The position numbers and the translations under genes were made by a program. A DNA stretch of 64,000 bases from Metarhizium brunneum (taxonomy: Eukaryota; Ascomycota; Sordariomycetes; Hypocreales; Clavicipitaceae). How positions within the stretch are numbered: position 1 is the first letter of the stretch; each line of letters opens with the position of its first letter. The DNA lies in contig NC_089424.1 in the NCBI RefSeq assembly GCF_013426205.1, forward strand, positions 4,702,908-4,766,907, in the 5' to 3' direction. Shown here piece by piece: positions 23,301-37,078 of the stretch. Under the pieces are notes generated by a model that saw only the letters and a list, made by a program, of their open reading frames with translations, searched no databases and was not told the DNA's origin.

Positions 23301-25663
23301 TATACTTAAAGTATTAATTTTTAGATTATTTTTAATATAGCTTTTATTAGCTAATTAGTTTATATTTATATATTAATTATTTAAGGTAATAATTAAAAAT
23401 TATTTTTTACTTTAATTAATATTATTACTTATAATATATTCTTTAAAAAAAGTCTATATATTATAATTCTCTTAAGTATTTTTATATTAAATATACTTTA
23501 AATTACTTTATAATTAAATTTATACTTAATTAAGTAAATATTATATTTTATTATTTTTTTTATTAGCTCTAATATTATAAAGATAAAATTAATAATACTT
23601 TTTATATTATAACCTTATTATATTTTTATACCTTTTAGTAATAGGCTATATAAGCTATACTTATTTATTAGGTTAATAATTAGCTTTATTTTATCTTATT
23701 TTTTTATTAATATATTACTTTTACCCTAAAAAAAATTATAATAATTAAAGTTTCTTATTAATATTATATTAATATATTAACTTATTTTATTATAAAACTA
23801 ATAAATTAAGTTATATAATTACCTTATTATTAAGTTTAAGGCTTATTTATTTCTTCTTTTTATATATACTAATACTACTATAATATTTTACTTTTTTAAT
23901 TATAATATTATTATTATAAAATTAACTAATAATATTAATATTTATTTTACCTTAATATCTTATTATACTTAAAGTATATTTTAAATTAATTACTTTATAT
24001 CTTTTATATATATAAGTATTATTTTTATTTAATTATTATATTTTAATAAAATTATAATAATTTTATTATTTATTTTCCTTATATATAATTCTAAAATTAT
24101 AATTATTATATATTTTTTTAGGTTTAAATTATTTATTAAACTAAGTTATATAAGCTTTTATTTTTTTATATTAAGCTATAAAATATATAAAAACTTATAT
24201 ATTACTTTATAAATTTTATATATAATATTTTTAATTAAATAATTTATATAATTTTTTATATAAAATATATTTTAGTTTTAATATATTATACTTTTTATAA
24301 TAATATTTTAATTATATATACTTTTTATAAACTTTAATTTTCTTATATATAAATCTTTTATAGCTAATTTCTTAATACTTATAATATTATATAAGTTTTA
24401 CTTTTTCTTTAAAGATATTAGTTTTAATTAACTTTTTGGCTAAGTTAAAATAATAATTATTAAGTAACTTTTTTATATTACTTTTTTTAGTTATATATAT
24501 TATTATAAATCTTATATATTTTATTAGCTTTTTTTTTATTAAGCTATAATATTTTTATTATCTTAATATTATTCTTAGTATTAAGCGCTTTTTTAATACT
24601 TAAAAGAATATTACCTTTTTTATTTATAACTATTATTTAATTAATATTATTAACTTTAATTAGGTATAATTAATTTTATAAAATATAAGCTCTTAATATA
24701 ATAGTTTTTTTATAGCTTTTTTAATTAATTATAATTTAATTTTATTATAATAAATAACTTTTATATAATTTATATTTTTTATATTTTTAATTATTATAAT
24801 ATATTTTTATATTTTATATTTTTTTTTCTTTTATTTTTTTTTTAATTACTTACTTAATTATATTAATTTAAGCTTTTTATTTATTTTCTTTTTTTATATA
24901 TAATATATTAATTATATAATAAATTATATTAAGAAATAATAATAATATAATATATATTAATAAAAGTATAAGTAAGTTAATGAATTAACTTAATAATAGT
25001 ATTTATATAATATTTATATATAATAGCTAAAAGCTGCTTTATAATAAGAATATAATAGCCTTAATAGCTTTAAGCTATTTTTAAACTTATTTTAGTTTTT
25101 TCTTAATATTTTAATACTTTTTTTATAATTATTTAATTTTATAATTAAAATGCTTTTTAGACTTTTTAATTTAAATAAAAAGCTATTAAATTAATTCTTT
25201 TTACTTTAAAATTATATTATTTTACTTAGATATTTTTATTTTTAACTTTTTTATTTTTTTACTTATTCTTCTTAATAACTCTAAGATTTTTTATAGCATA
25301 ACCTTTCTTGTCTCCCCGCCGCTATAAGCTTTTTTACCCTCTCCTACCGTATTAGTATTTACCTTTGCTAAAGTTCTATAAGCCGCCTGGCTTACTAGCT
25401 TTATTAATAGCTTTATTACTATACTTTTAAGCGTATAAAGCATATCCTAGATTCTCTTACTAGGCTTTATTAGATATATTATTTATCTTAATAGTATAAA
25501 GCTATTTATATTTATTATAATTAGGCTTTTAGGCGGATCTACTATATTAATAAGTATTAGGCTTACTACCTCTAAGTAGTAAATAAATCAATAGAGTTAT
25601 CTACAAAACAATAAAGACCTCAATTTGAGATCTCAGAATTTTTTCTGATAATAATCTGGGTCC

Positions 25664-25677
25664 CCCCACTCTTTTGG
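25664..25677 (+). repeat. Putative left terminal inverted repeat of pogo-like transposon
   Basis: CCCCACTCTTTTGG is matched, in reverse complement and with one mismatch, by 43392-43405. The two sites flank the transposase gene (start 25777, end 43229) at similar distances (about 100-165 bp), as expected for a Fot1/pogo element. The exact outer ends and the TA target duplication were not fixed. Confidence 0.45.
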
Positions 25678-25776
25678 TTCCGTCTTCGCCTGCACCCTCA
25701 GAGAGGGTGCTCATCACCAAAACGCGCTATTCTTATTCTATCCCAGCACTCTTCTACTTATTCGGCAGCTATCACA

Positions 25777-26446
25777 ATGAGTTCCGCTAATTTTGATATT
25801 AATTTGCGTGTTGAGGAAGCTACTAAATACCTCAGAAATAATCCAAAGGCTAAGCAGAGAGCAATAGCCAAGAAATTTAATGTTCCGCGCGACCGTGTTT
25901 GCCGTCGTCTTTCGGGAGTGCAACCTAAAAACGGCCGCCATGTAAGTAATGCATGGCTGACAGAGCCTAAAGAGGTTACTTTGTGTTGGTATATTGACCG
26001 TCTAGATAAGATGAATCTTTTTGTCCGGAAAGAATTCATTAAAGACGCTGCGGATCTGATTCTACGCGAGCTTACTAAGGCCGCCACTCCACCCAGTGTT
26101 GGGCTATTATGGGTTAATCGCTTTATAAAACGTCACAACTATTTGGTCCTCTCCTAAAAAATTCGCGATTCTAACCGCCAGGGTGCTAAGAGCGCGGAGA
26201 AAGTAATAACCTATTTTAAACAGCTTTACGAGTGTATTTGTGATCATGGTATTGTTAACTTAGATATTTGGAATATAGATAAGACCAGGTTTAGGATTGG
26301 GATTAGAAAAAGCCAAATAACTATAATTAAAAGATCTAGAGTATCTTACCTTAGCCTCCCTACTAACAGAGAGTCTGCTACAGCGATTAAAGCTATCTTT
26401 ATAGGCGGCTTAATTGTGCTAGCTTTTCTGATCCTTAGTAGGGTTA
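25777..26446 (+). pseudogene. Pogo/Fot1-like transposase, 5' part
   Basis: The frame begins at an ATG (25777) with a Psq-type helix-turn-helix (AIAKKFNVPRDRVCRRLSG), then a CENP-B/Tc5-like DNA-binding part (PSVGLLWVNRFIKRH). A TAA at 26155-26157 follows. The same frame then enters the DDE domain: NIDKTRFRIGIRKSQ, where the first catalytic Asp is kept but the usual DET reads DKT, and SYLSLPTNRESAT. The gene is cut at 26446 by the 16-kb LTR element. It resumes at 42456-42755. Such enzymes move elements with TA targets by cut and paste. Confidence 0.85.
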
Positions 26447-26892
26447 TATTATAACCCAGTTACAAGCTGTAATGTAAGTTATAAGTTAGGCCGGCTATAT
26501 AAGCTATAAAATAATATAAGTATAGTAAGTAATAAATTAATAATTAAAATAAGCTATTAATAAGAAAAAGTTTATTAATTATTTAATAAATTCTAAATAA
26601 ATTAATAATATATATATAATTATAATTTATTAAAACTTTAATAAATAATAAGTAAATATTATAATATATAAAAACCCTTAAATTTACTTTATAAATAAAT
26701 TTTAGCTTTTTAGCTTTTAATATAAATTATTATATTAAATAAGCTTTACTTATAACTTTTTAACTTTAATTATTTAATTATAATTTATAACTTATTATTA
26801 ATATAATAATTAATTATTTAAATTAATTACTTTAATTATTTTATTAATATAAATTATAATTAGTTTATTTCTTAGAAATTTTAATTATTATA
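26447..26892 (+). repeat. Left LTR of the 16-kb element
   Basis: 446 bp, the same length as the right copy. It retains GC-rich traces in its first 60 bp (ACCCAGTTACAAGC, GTTAGGCCGGC) but is more mutated at its 3' end, where CCTTAGCCGTTACA of the right copy reads TTTTAATTATTATA. Confidence 0.88.
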
Positions 26893-29160
26893 TATTAAAA
26901 GCTTTTATTTAAATAATTATTATATTACTTTAAGTAATATCTAATAATTATTAAAATAATATTTATAATATTTATTTTATTTAAGATAATTATATTATTA
27001 ATATTTTAAAAACCTTAAAGTTTTTAATCTTAAAATTTTATAATTAAACTTATATAATTATATTAATAAGTTAAATAATTTAACTTTAAATATTAAATAC
27101 TTATATTAAAATAAAAAAACTTAAAAAAAATTATTAAGCTTAAAATATTAAAATTTTATAATAATAACCTAAAAATACTTTAAAAATTCTTAATTTAGCT
27201 TAAAATATATTATTAATTTTACTTAAATAAGTTAATTAATATATAAATAAAAGTATTATATATTAAAAAATATATAATAAATATTATATTTATATAATTT
27301 AAATTAATTATATAAAATTATTTTATTAATATAAAAAATAATTAAAAAAATAAAATAAAAAAAATATTTATTAATTATAAAAAATTTAAAAAAATAATTA
27401 AAAAAATATTTAAATTAATTAATAAAATAAAAATTATAATTATTTATATAAATTAACTTAAATAAAAAAAATTTATATTAAATTATATAATATATTTTAA
27501 ATAAATTATTTTAATATTAAACTAAGAAAATAAGCTATTTATATTAATTTTTTTTAAAAAATTAAAAAAAAAAATTAAAAATAAATTATATAAAAAAAAT
27601 ATATTAAATAATTTCTTAAATTATATAATAATAATAATTTAAATTAATAATAAATAATATTAATAATATATATAAAAATAATAAAAAAAAAATCTAGAAT
27701 TTTATAAAAAAAAAAAAATAATAAATAAATTAAAAAAAAAATAAAAAAAATTTATTACTTATAATTATACTTTTAATTTTAAATAAATAAAACTTAATAT
27801 TATTAAAAAAAATAATAAAAAAGAAAAAAAATATTATAATTATAAAAAACTAAAATATTTTATTAATAAATATAAAAAACCTAAGAAAAAATAAAAGTTA
27901 ATATTAAAAAAAAATAAAAAATAACTTAATATTATTAATTAATAAAAAAATAAAATTATTAAATTAAAAGTAAAATATAAAAACCTTAATTAAACTTTTT
28001 ATTATAATAATAATTATTATATTTATATAAATAATAAATAAAAAAAAAATAATTTTTAAAAAAACTAAAAAAACTAAAAAAAAAAATTATAAATTTTATA
28101 AAAAATAAGTTATAAATAATTAAATAATTAATATAAAAAAAATTAAATAAATAATTAATAAAAAAAAAACTTTTATAATAATAAAATAAAAAAAACTTTA
28201 TAAATTAAAATTATTAAAATATTTAAATAAAAATTTATATTAAGAAATTTTTAATTAAATATAATAATAAATAAAAATAAAAAAAATTTAAAAAAAATAA
28301 TAATATAAAAAAAAGTAAAATATATAAATTTTTATTTTTTTTAATAAACTAAAAAATAAAATAAAAAAAATAAGTATTAATAATAATAATATAATTTTAA
28401 ATATTTTAAAATTATTTAAAAATAAATAAAAAAAAAAAAAATACTAATAAAACTAATAATTATATAAAAGTAAATTATATAATAATATTTTTTTATATTA
28501 ATAAGAAAATATTTTATAATTTTTATTATTATAATAAATATTATTATAATATTAAAAAACTTAATATTATAATACTTAAAAAAAAAAAAAAATTTTAAAC
28601 TTTTATTAAAATATAAAAATTATATATAATTAATATAAATATTATATATATTTATAATATATTAAGTATATTTTATAATTAAAATATAATTAAATATATT
28701 TTTAATTAAAATAAAAAAATATTTAATTAAAATATTATATTTTAAATAAAAATTCTTAAAATAAAAAGTAAAAATAATTAATAATAATTAAATAATAATT
28801 TTAAAACCTAATTTAAATATATTTATTAAATATTAAGCTTATATAAATTTTATAAATATATATAAATTAAATATATATTAATTATATATATATATAAAAA
28901 ATAAGTAATAATATTAATATATATATAAAAAAAAAAATTTTAATATATAAAAAAAATTATTACTTAAATTATTTTAATATAAAATAAAAAATTATATAAT
29001 ATACTTATTATTAAATTACTTAAAATATATAATAAATAAAGTTAAAAAATAATATAAGTAATAATATAAAATACTAATAATATATAAATAAATATAATAA
29101 ATATTAAATATACTTAAATAAAAAAATTCTAAGAGAATTATAAAATTAATATATTATAAT
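26893..29160. other. Internal part of the 16-kb element, unreadable
   Basis: Nearly pure A/T with runs of AAAAAT and TATA. All frames are full of TAA and TAG. No protein family can be recovered. Expected, by position, to hold the gag and 5' pol region of the outer element. Confidence 0.55.
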
Positions 29161-29443
29161 TATTATAAACTTAAGCTAAAAGCTTAGGTCTAGGTAGAAT
29201 TCTAAGTAAAGCCGGCCTAAACCTAGTATAAATAAACTTTAAGCTACTAAAAACCTTAAGGTTTAGGTAAAACCCTAAGTAAAACTAAATTAAACCTAGT
29301 ATAAATAAACTTTAAGCTAAAATAAAATATATTAAGAAAAATAAAAAAAAAATAAAACTTTTTCTTTTTTCTTTTTTCTTTAAGTTTATTCTTACTATTT
29401 AGTAATATATATATATAGCTATAAGTATAGCTAGTTTATTATA
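29161..29443 (+). repeat. Solo Gypsy LTR inside the 16-kb element
   Basis: 283 bp, matching the LTRs of the adjacent Gypsy element (29473-29753 and 37079-37361): start TATTATAAACTTAAGC, a TTTTTCTTTTTT tract before AAGTTTATTCTTA, and end TTATA. It is flanked by the perfect duplication ATAAT (29156-29160 and 29444-29448), so it is an independent insertion reduced to a solo LTR, not part of the neighbouring element. Confidence 0.82.
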
Positions 29444-29472
29444 ATAATAAATAAAAGTTAAATAAGTAATAT

Positions 29473-29753
29473 TATTATAAACTTAAGCTATAAGCTTAGG
29501 TCTAAGTAAGATCCTAGGCAAAGCCGGACCGGACCTAGTATAAATAAACTTTAAGCTAATATAAATTATTAGGTTTATATAGAATTTTAGGTAAAGCTAA
29601 ACTAGACTTAATATAAATAAAACTTAAGCTAAAATAAAATATATTAAAAGGAAAAAAAAAAAATAAACCTTTTTTTTTTTTTTTTTTTTTTAAGTTTATT
29701 TTTATTATTTAGTAATATATATATATAATTATAAGTATAATTAGTTTTTTATA
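29473..29753 (+). repeat. 5' LTR of the Gypsy element
   Basis: 281 bp. Shares with the 3' LTR the start TATTATAAACTTAAGCTA, the CTTAGGTCTAAGTA block, and a T-rich tract before AAGTTTATT. Begins directly after the AATAT duplication. It is more AT-rich than the 3' LTR. Confidence 0.85.
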
Positions 29754-31859
29754 AAAAATAAACTTTATTATAAATAACCTTATAAAATAAATAGCTAATA
29801 TAAGACTAGGCTTACTTATACCTAGAAATATTATATTAGCTAGTAGCTTTTAAAGTAATATTATAATACTTTAAAAAGTTATTATTACTTAAGTATAAAA
29901 GCTTTATAAGCTTATTAAATAATACTTTTTTCTTAAAAATTAAATAATATAAAATTCTTTTATAATAATAATACTAGCTTATATTAGCTCTTAAATAAAG
30001 TATAAACTAATCCTAATAAAAGCTTTATTTAATAGTAATAAAACTATATTTATAGCCTAAAAAAACCTAATATAATATAAGCTAGTTATAAATATAATAT
30101 TTATAAGTAATAATTATAATTAATAAGCTTTTATTTTTTAAAACCTTTTAGCTAAAATCTAGGGCTAGATAGCTTTTTATTTTAAAAATAATAAAAAAGT
30201 TAGCTATAACCTAGCTATATTTTTAGGCTACTTAGCTATTATATATACTAACTTTTATAAGGAGAAAATAGCTTTTATTAAGCTTAATTAAATAAAATAA
30301 TAATAAAATAAATTATTTATAAACTTTTTTATTTAATTTAAAAATAAAATTATACTTATTAAAAGCCTTAAATAAGAGAATTTTATTAAGTTAATAAAAT
30401 TATAATAATTTTTTAATAAATATATATAAGAAAAAATTATTAATTAAAAAATATTATATTCTAAATATATTAAAATAATAGCTTACTTTTATAATATAGC
30501 TATAAATATTAAATTATTATAATTAAAAGAGAAATTTTATAATAAATAAGGTAAATATAATATAAACTTTAAAAGAAAATAATATAATAATAAAAATATA
30601 ATTATAATAAATATAAGTAAATTAGGGTTTTAAGCCAGGCCTAAGAAAAGTATAAATTATAATTACTCTTAAAACTAATAAAAAAAATAAGCTTATTAAG
30701 TATTAATTAAATTAATTAATTAATAATATAAGAAAAAAAAATATTTATATTATAAATTTATAAGCTATTATATTTTAAAATATATATTTCTTTTTATATA
30801 ATACTTATAAGTATCTAATATAAAAAAAATAATAATAAAAAATTCTACTTTTAATATAAATAAAAATAAAAAGCTATTAAGAAATAAAATACCCTTATAA
30901 TAAGTTTTTTATTAAAAGTATTATAATATAATAATAGTTATAAATTAAGAGATATATTATATAAAAAATAAGAACTAAAAAAGATTAAATTAAAAATAAA
31001 TATATTACCTTTTTTAGTTTTTATATTAATTAACTCTTTAAAATTTATAAATACTTAAGTAAATATAAGCTATAATTATTATATAATAATAAGTAAAAAA
31101 TTTATATAATATATAAAACTAGACCTAGTTTTATTAGGTAAATAATAATAAATATATATTATAATAAAAATAAGAAAAAAAAAAGTAATATAATAGAAGT
31201 TATATTTCTTAATTTTTTACTTAGTATAATTTTAAGTAAATATAAATAACTAGGAATTTCTGGTAGTAATATATATAATACTAGGCTTTATATAAAATAT
31301 TATACTAGAAATATTATAAATAATATAGTATAATATAAGTATATAACTAGCTAAGAAAAAAATTATAATTAGTATTATAAATAACTTAATAATTTAAGGG
31401 TTAGGTAATTAGGGGACCTAAAAGCTTATAGTATTAATAATAAAGTTAATATTTACTAGTATTATTTAATAAACCTAAAAAATAAAGGAAAAGTATTAGT
31501 TAATAATTATAAACTTATATAAAATAATATTAATATTATATATATAAAAAGCTAACCTAGATTAATAATAAAAGAAGCTATTCTAGCTTTCCTATAACTT
31601 ATAGGACTTTTAGGACCTTTTTAACTAAGAAAAGGCAAATAAGCTACTTTTATATTAAGGCTAGCTAGACTATTATATATAATTAAAGCGGTATTTAGAT
31701 AGAACTAACCTAAATTTACTATAAGCACTGCTTTATAATATATTATAAGAATATTTATTAGAGATTAGAAAGTAGATTATAAACCTAATAAATAAAAGAT
31801 AGATTAGAGTAAGCTTTTTATTAGTTATAGCCCTAGTATTATTAGCTAAGAAGCTAGGA

Positions 31860-33020
31860 GAAAAATAGTAGTTTTATATAGATTATTATACTTTAAATAA
31901 GATAATAAAATAAAACTATTATTTACTTTTACTTATTAAGAAAATATTATATTCCTTTTTTAAAGCTAAGTAGTTTATAAAACTAGATATCTAGTTAGTA
32001 TTTTATAAATTTTAGATTATACTAGGTAAAAAGCTTTTAATTATATTTTAGATTTAATTTAGGCTTTTTAAATAGCTAGTTTACTTATTTAAGTTAATAA
32101 GTGCTTTTATAATATTTTAATAATATATTAATAATACTTTAAGAAAAACCTTAAATAACTTTATTATAATATACTTTAATAATATTTTTATTTACTTAAA
32201 AGGCTTATAAAAAAACTATATATAAAAGGTATATAATATACTTATAAGGCTTTATATAGCTAGGTTATATCTTAATATAAAAAAGTATATATTTTATATT
32301 TAAAAGGTTAAATACTTAAAGTTTATTATTTATATAAATAAAGAAATTTGCCTTAATTTAAAAAAAATTAAGGCTATATAAAGCTAAGAACTCTTAATAT
32401 ATAAAAGAAAAGTTTAAGAATTCTTAGATTTTATTAATTTTTATTAAAATTTTATTTTAAATTTCTTTTTTTTTATAAAATTATTTTTAAGGCTACTAAA
32501 AAAAAGTATATTTTTTTAATAATTAGCTAAGTATAATAAAGCTTTTAAGATATTAAAAAGAGTATTTATTTTTTACTTAGTTTTAAAATAATAAAACTTT
32601 ACTAAAAAAATAATAGTTAAAATAAACTACTTAATTAATACTCTAAAAGAATACTTATTATAAGTTATTAATAAAGTGCTTTACCTAGTAATATATTACT
32701 TTATAAGGCTAATAGCCTTAAAAAGGAATTATATAATTTATAATAAAAAGCTATTAGTAGTTATTTTTTATTTAAAATTATAGTTAATAGAACTTTAAAG
32801 TATTATTAACTTATTTATAATTTTTATTAACTATAAAAACCTAGAATATTTTATAGCGCTAAAAAAAATATTAGAATATTAGGTATAATAGGCCAAGATA
32901 TTATTTTTATTTAATTTTTACCTTTAATATAAACCTAGCTTATAAGTATAATACCTAGATATACTTTCTAAATAGGACTAAAATAAGAACTTATTATTAC
33001 TTTATTTTAGTAATATTATA
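31860..33020 (+). pseudogene. Fossil Gypsy reverse transcriptase and RNase H
   Basis: Ignoring stops, one plus-strand frame follows the Gypsy RT in order: FYIDYYTLNKIIK (for the F-C-V-D-Y-R-x-L-N-K block), LDIQLVFYKFQI, then YFNNIFIYLK where the catalytic YxDD should be, YIFYI.KVKYLKFI, and EFLDFINFY. RNase H follows with NYIIYNKKLLVVI and INYKNLEYF (about 32.71-32.86 kb). Both active-site Asp codons of YxDD now read Asn (G-to-A), so the enzyme is dead even apart from the stops. Every departure fits C-to-T/G-to-A mutation. Confidence 0.75.
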
Positions 33021-33899
33021 TAACTTATAAATATATAGCCTTTATTACTTAATAACTAGTTATAGTATAAAAATAATTAGGAGAAAATAAGCAAGATAAC
33101 TAGGCTTTTTTTAAAAAGGAAAATTTTTAATAACTTATATTTATAAAGCTTATAAAACTAAAGTACTTTATATAATAAGGTAATAATATATTATATTAAA
33201 ATTATTTAAGAGAATACTTATAAGTTCCCTTAAAATATAAATACTTATAAGTAAATTATAAATTATACTCTTTTTATATATAATACGCTATTATTTTAAA
33301 GCTATACTTAGATTTTAAAGTAGGAGCTACTTATAATAACCTTAATATAATATATATATAACTTTTTTTTAGTAGGTTACTCTAAGAAAAATATAACTTT
33401 TAAGCTATTATAATAAGAGTATTATTAGGATAAAATATTCTAGAATATTATATAGTTTATAAGAAATTATTATTATTATAATAGGTATAAAAGCTATTAG
33501 CTTTAATAAGAACTATTATAACTTATATTAGTTATAAACTGGTATTAGTTATAAATCTTAATTAACTTTATAATAAACCTTCTAGCCTAAAAGAAAAGGG
33601 ATATTAAGTACCTAATAGTTATTATAAACTAGTTATTTAAATATATCTAGCTTAAAGCTATAATATTAATAAAGGCTAAGATATATATAAAACGCTTTAA
33701 ATAATATTAGTAAAGGTTTTATAAATTCCTTATATAAATTATTATAAATTAAAAATTAAACTAATTAAGTAAGTTTTAAATAATATTATATATACTAATA
33801 GGAATTATATAACTTTTTTTTATAGTATATTACCCTTAAATAAATAATAGAATAAAAAGAGTAAATTAAGAGGTATAAGTAGTTTTATAAGTTATAATT

Positions 33900-34580
33900 A
33901 GCTTTAAATAATTTAATTAAACTAATTATTTAGTAGCTTATTAACTAGTATTAAATAACTATAACTTAATAGTAATTAAAATAAGCTTAAATAAAGCTTT
34001 ATATAGGTTTAATATACTTTTAATCTAAGAATTTTCTTATTTATATAAGTTTATAATTTTAGCTAAAAGTAAAGTAATTATATTTATTAATTACTTATAA
34101 AAGGGAATTAACCTAGCTTAAGCTATTATAGTATTTAGCTAATAATAGTTCTAGGACTTAATAAATAAATAATAATAACTTATAAAAAGGTTTAAGAAAG
34201 AAAATATTATATAATTAAATTTATATAATATTAAAATAAATAAACTAAGTAAAAAACTAGACTAAATTATAATAAAATATAAGGTTATAAAAGTACTATT
34301 ATTATTAATTATTTAATTAAATATTCTAAGAAGTATTTACCTAGTATTTTATATAAACCTTTTAGAGTAAGCAGCTTTTAACCTACTTTTAAGCTAGAAG
34401 CTCCTAGACTTTAAACTGGGATTAGAGCTAGTATAAATAAATAATAAGATAAATAGCTAGGTAACTATAAAATTTATAATAAAGAAAATTCTAATAGCTA
34501 AAAACGCGCTTAAATAAAAATATAAATAAAATATACTAGTAAAATAAAAGGGCTATATTTAACTAATATAAAAGTTATTA
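33900..34580 (+). pseudogene. Fossil Gypsy integrase C-terminus and chromodomain
   Basis: Plus-strand fragments such as SKKLD, RSIYLVFYINLLE (matching the HPVFHVSLL-type block of Gypsy integrases) and, near 34.53 kb, NILVK.KGYI (the LVKWKGY chromodomain core with Trp turned to a stop) show that the element was a chromodomain-bearing Gypsy. Chromodomains guide integration to marked chromatin in known chromoviruses. Confidence 0.6.
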
Positions 34581-35159
34581 AAGAATATATAAAATATTAA
34601 GGTATTAAATTATTTTAAAACTTATTAGGGGGATATTTACTGGAATAATAGGCCTATACCAGCTCTAAGCTGTATCTGAGCTATAATACTATAAAATAAA
34701 AACCTAATAATTCTTATATAAAAAGAAAGCTTACAAGGCGGAAAATATTATAGGGTCTAGTTTGGGGGCGTAATAGGGCTATATAAAGCTATTTATTTTT
34801 CCTTTTAAGACTACTTAAACTAAAAAAAAAAAAAATAAAATAATATAATAAGCCGTATACTTAGTAGTATTAAGGCCAGGGCAGGGGCAATATAAGCTAT
34901 ATAAAAATCCTTATTATAAAGAAAAGGGGGGGGGGATAATAAGCCTTATAGGCTTTACGCTCTAGTTTAGCTTAAGCTTCTACTAAAAGTTAATAAAAAG
35001 CGGCCGGATTATATATTTATTTACAGGCAGATTTTATAAGCTAGTTAAAAATATATAGCTTAATTAATTTCTTTAACTTAAGAAAATTCTTTATTAATAA
35101 AAATAAAGTAAATATTCCTAAAAAAATAATATTATACTAGTTAAAACAAGAGTAAAGTA

Positions 35160-36600
35160 TAAGAGCAGGTTATTGCCCTAGAGTTTAAATAAATACCAGT
35201 AAGAGAATAAGCGTTATTATTAGGGGCTAAGTAAGGGCTAAACCAAAGGGGCGGGTTATAAAGGCCTAAGGACCTAAAGTATTAACACCTTATACTATAA
35301 CAAAAAGCTAGGGCAGCCAGCTAAGGTTAGGTATAAGGGCTAGCTAGGCCGGGGCAAGATAAGGAGTAAGTAAGGCAAGATAAAAAGCAAGCTTAATAGG
35401 AGTATAATTAGATATATATAGGCTAGGGACCTTAATATAAAAAAATAAGTTAATAAGCTAAGCGGTTAAAGCAGCTAAGAGCGCAATTAAAGCGGCAAAA
35501 CCAAAGCCTGGGGGATTATTAGCAGCACAATAAAATAGATTAATAGTTAGGCCTATAAACCGCAAGAACTCACGGGACAAGTTAGTGATAAAACGGGGAG
35601 GGTAATATATAATATATTAATAGCTAATAAACAAATTAAGGTTATTTAAAGACAGCTTAAAGCTAGAATAATAAGAAATATTCCTTATAAAGGCTAGAGG
35701 TAAAAAGGCAGCCAGGAAGTAGGTAATTTAAAACCTAGGGGCAAAATAACTAAATAAAGCACACGTTAAGGTGCGCGTATTAATACCAGGCCTAGCAGAA
35801 TAGCCAGCCTAAGCTATCTAGGAGCAATAGGCATTAGGAGCGCGGCGCTAAAAGACCTTAGTGTTAGGTAAAACACCTAGGGGTAATAGTAAGCGGAGAC
35901 CAGAACAGTCGCGGGAAAGGTTAAGGTTATTATAATCACGAGAATACTTAGGGTTATTCTTATTAGCGTTAAATTAATTATTACTTTTAGTATTATTAAA
36001 AAACGTGTCCTGTTCTAGAACCAGGTTAATAGCAGGAAGAGCGTAAGGGGGGGCATAACAAGTAAAGAGGGATATAAATTAGAGAAGAGCCATATATAAT
36101 TAATAAGTCTCTTAGGTAACTAGGCGCTATTAACAAACTAACTTATACTAGTTAACAGCTATATAGTTTATAGCAGTAGCTATACCGCTTTATTTGCGGA
36201 AAAAATTAGCTAAGGCAAGCTTACTAGCCTATAATAAGTTATCCCCATAATAATTAAGGGTTAAAGTAGTGGCTAGAATAACAGCCTGGTTAGTAGGCTG
36301 CTTATAAATATTAGTGGAATAAACTGCCTTAGGATTTTAACGGGCACGGTCTAATATAACACAGAACTTTTTCGTTACAGAGATAAACAAGGCCAAAAAC
36401 TTAGTATAATACGCTTTCTAACTAGTAGTAGGATTTTTTTAGAGGGCTACAATCATGATATAGCCCTTACCGGCTTAAAAACGCTGAATTTTCTTCTATT
36501 ATTGGCGTAGTTTCGTGTCCCTAGCGAAGACGTGCGATTCTTAATAGCACTATTAGCGGGTATTATAACAGGCCTTATAGGCTATGCCGGGGCCGGGCAA
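35160..36600 (-). pseudogene. Possible RIP-degraded antisense frame within the Gypsy element
   Basis: Between the Gypsy chromodomain and the 3' LTR the sequence is less AT-rich. In the minus strand, one frame read from about 36530 down to 35.5 kb gives coherent protein-like runs (RFAGKGYIMIVAL-like text with a stop between F and A, AYYTKFLALFISVTKKF, ILATTLTLNYYGDN, CYAPPYALPAINLV) with only TAA and TAG stops. Many are where Gln or Trp codons could have been. I do not recognise the family. The stop density is not far below random for such DNA, so this is tentative. The 3'-ward limit is unclear. Confidence 0.35.
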
Positions 36601-37078
36601 ACACTGTCCCTGACTTATAGTAATAATTTATTGGCGGTAGGGGATATAAGAATCGGCTATTTTATTACTATCTGAGAGTTTATTATTATTTAAGTTACCC
36701 TTAATAATATACTTATTAAGGTAATAATTATAGCCTGGGGGGTAATTTAGGGGAGTTAGGTTAAGAGTAGTAATAACTATAAATATTTTTTTATTTAGGA
36801 ATAAAATAGCTTAAAAAAAATATTATAAATAAATAATAATAAGAGTATAAATAAGAAGTAATTAAGTAGTTCTAATTAGGATAATTAGAATAATAAGTTA
36901 ATTAAGGGAAGAAAAAAAGAAGTTATAAGGGAGAAAAATAAAATATTTTTTTTCTTTTTTTAAGAGATTATCTTATATTTTACTAGAAACTAAAACAAAT
37001 AAAAAGGGGGGGCAAAGCGTATACGCGTTTAACCCTAGAGGAAAAGGTTACCTAGCAACGCAGGCAAGTAAGGAGGTA

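Larger units (their letters stand above)
18781..25600. repeat. AT-rich RIP-degraded block
   Basis: About 6.8 kb dominated by A, T and TpA steps with no open frames, bounded abruptly on both sides by normal DNA. This is what RIP leaves when it acts on repeated elements. Outside the GC-richer island at 19560-20330 I could not recover a protein family or matched terminal repeats, so the element type is unknown. A purely structural AT-rich region such as a centromere is unlikely this close to a telomere. Confidence 0.75.
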
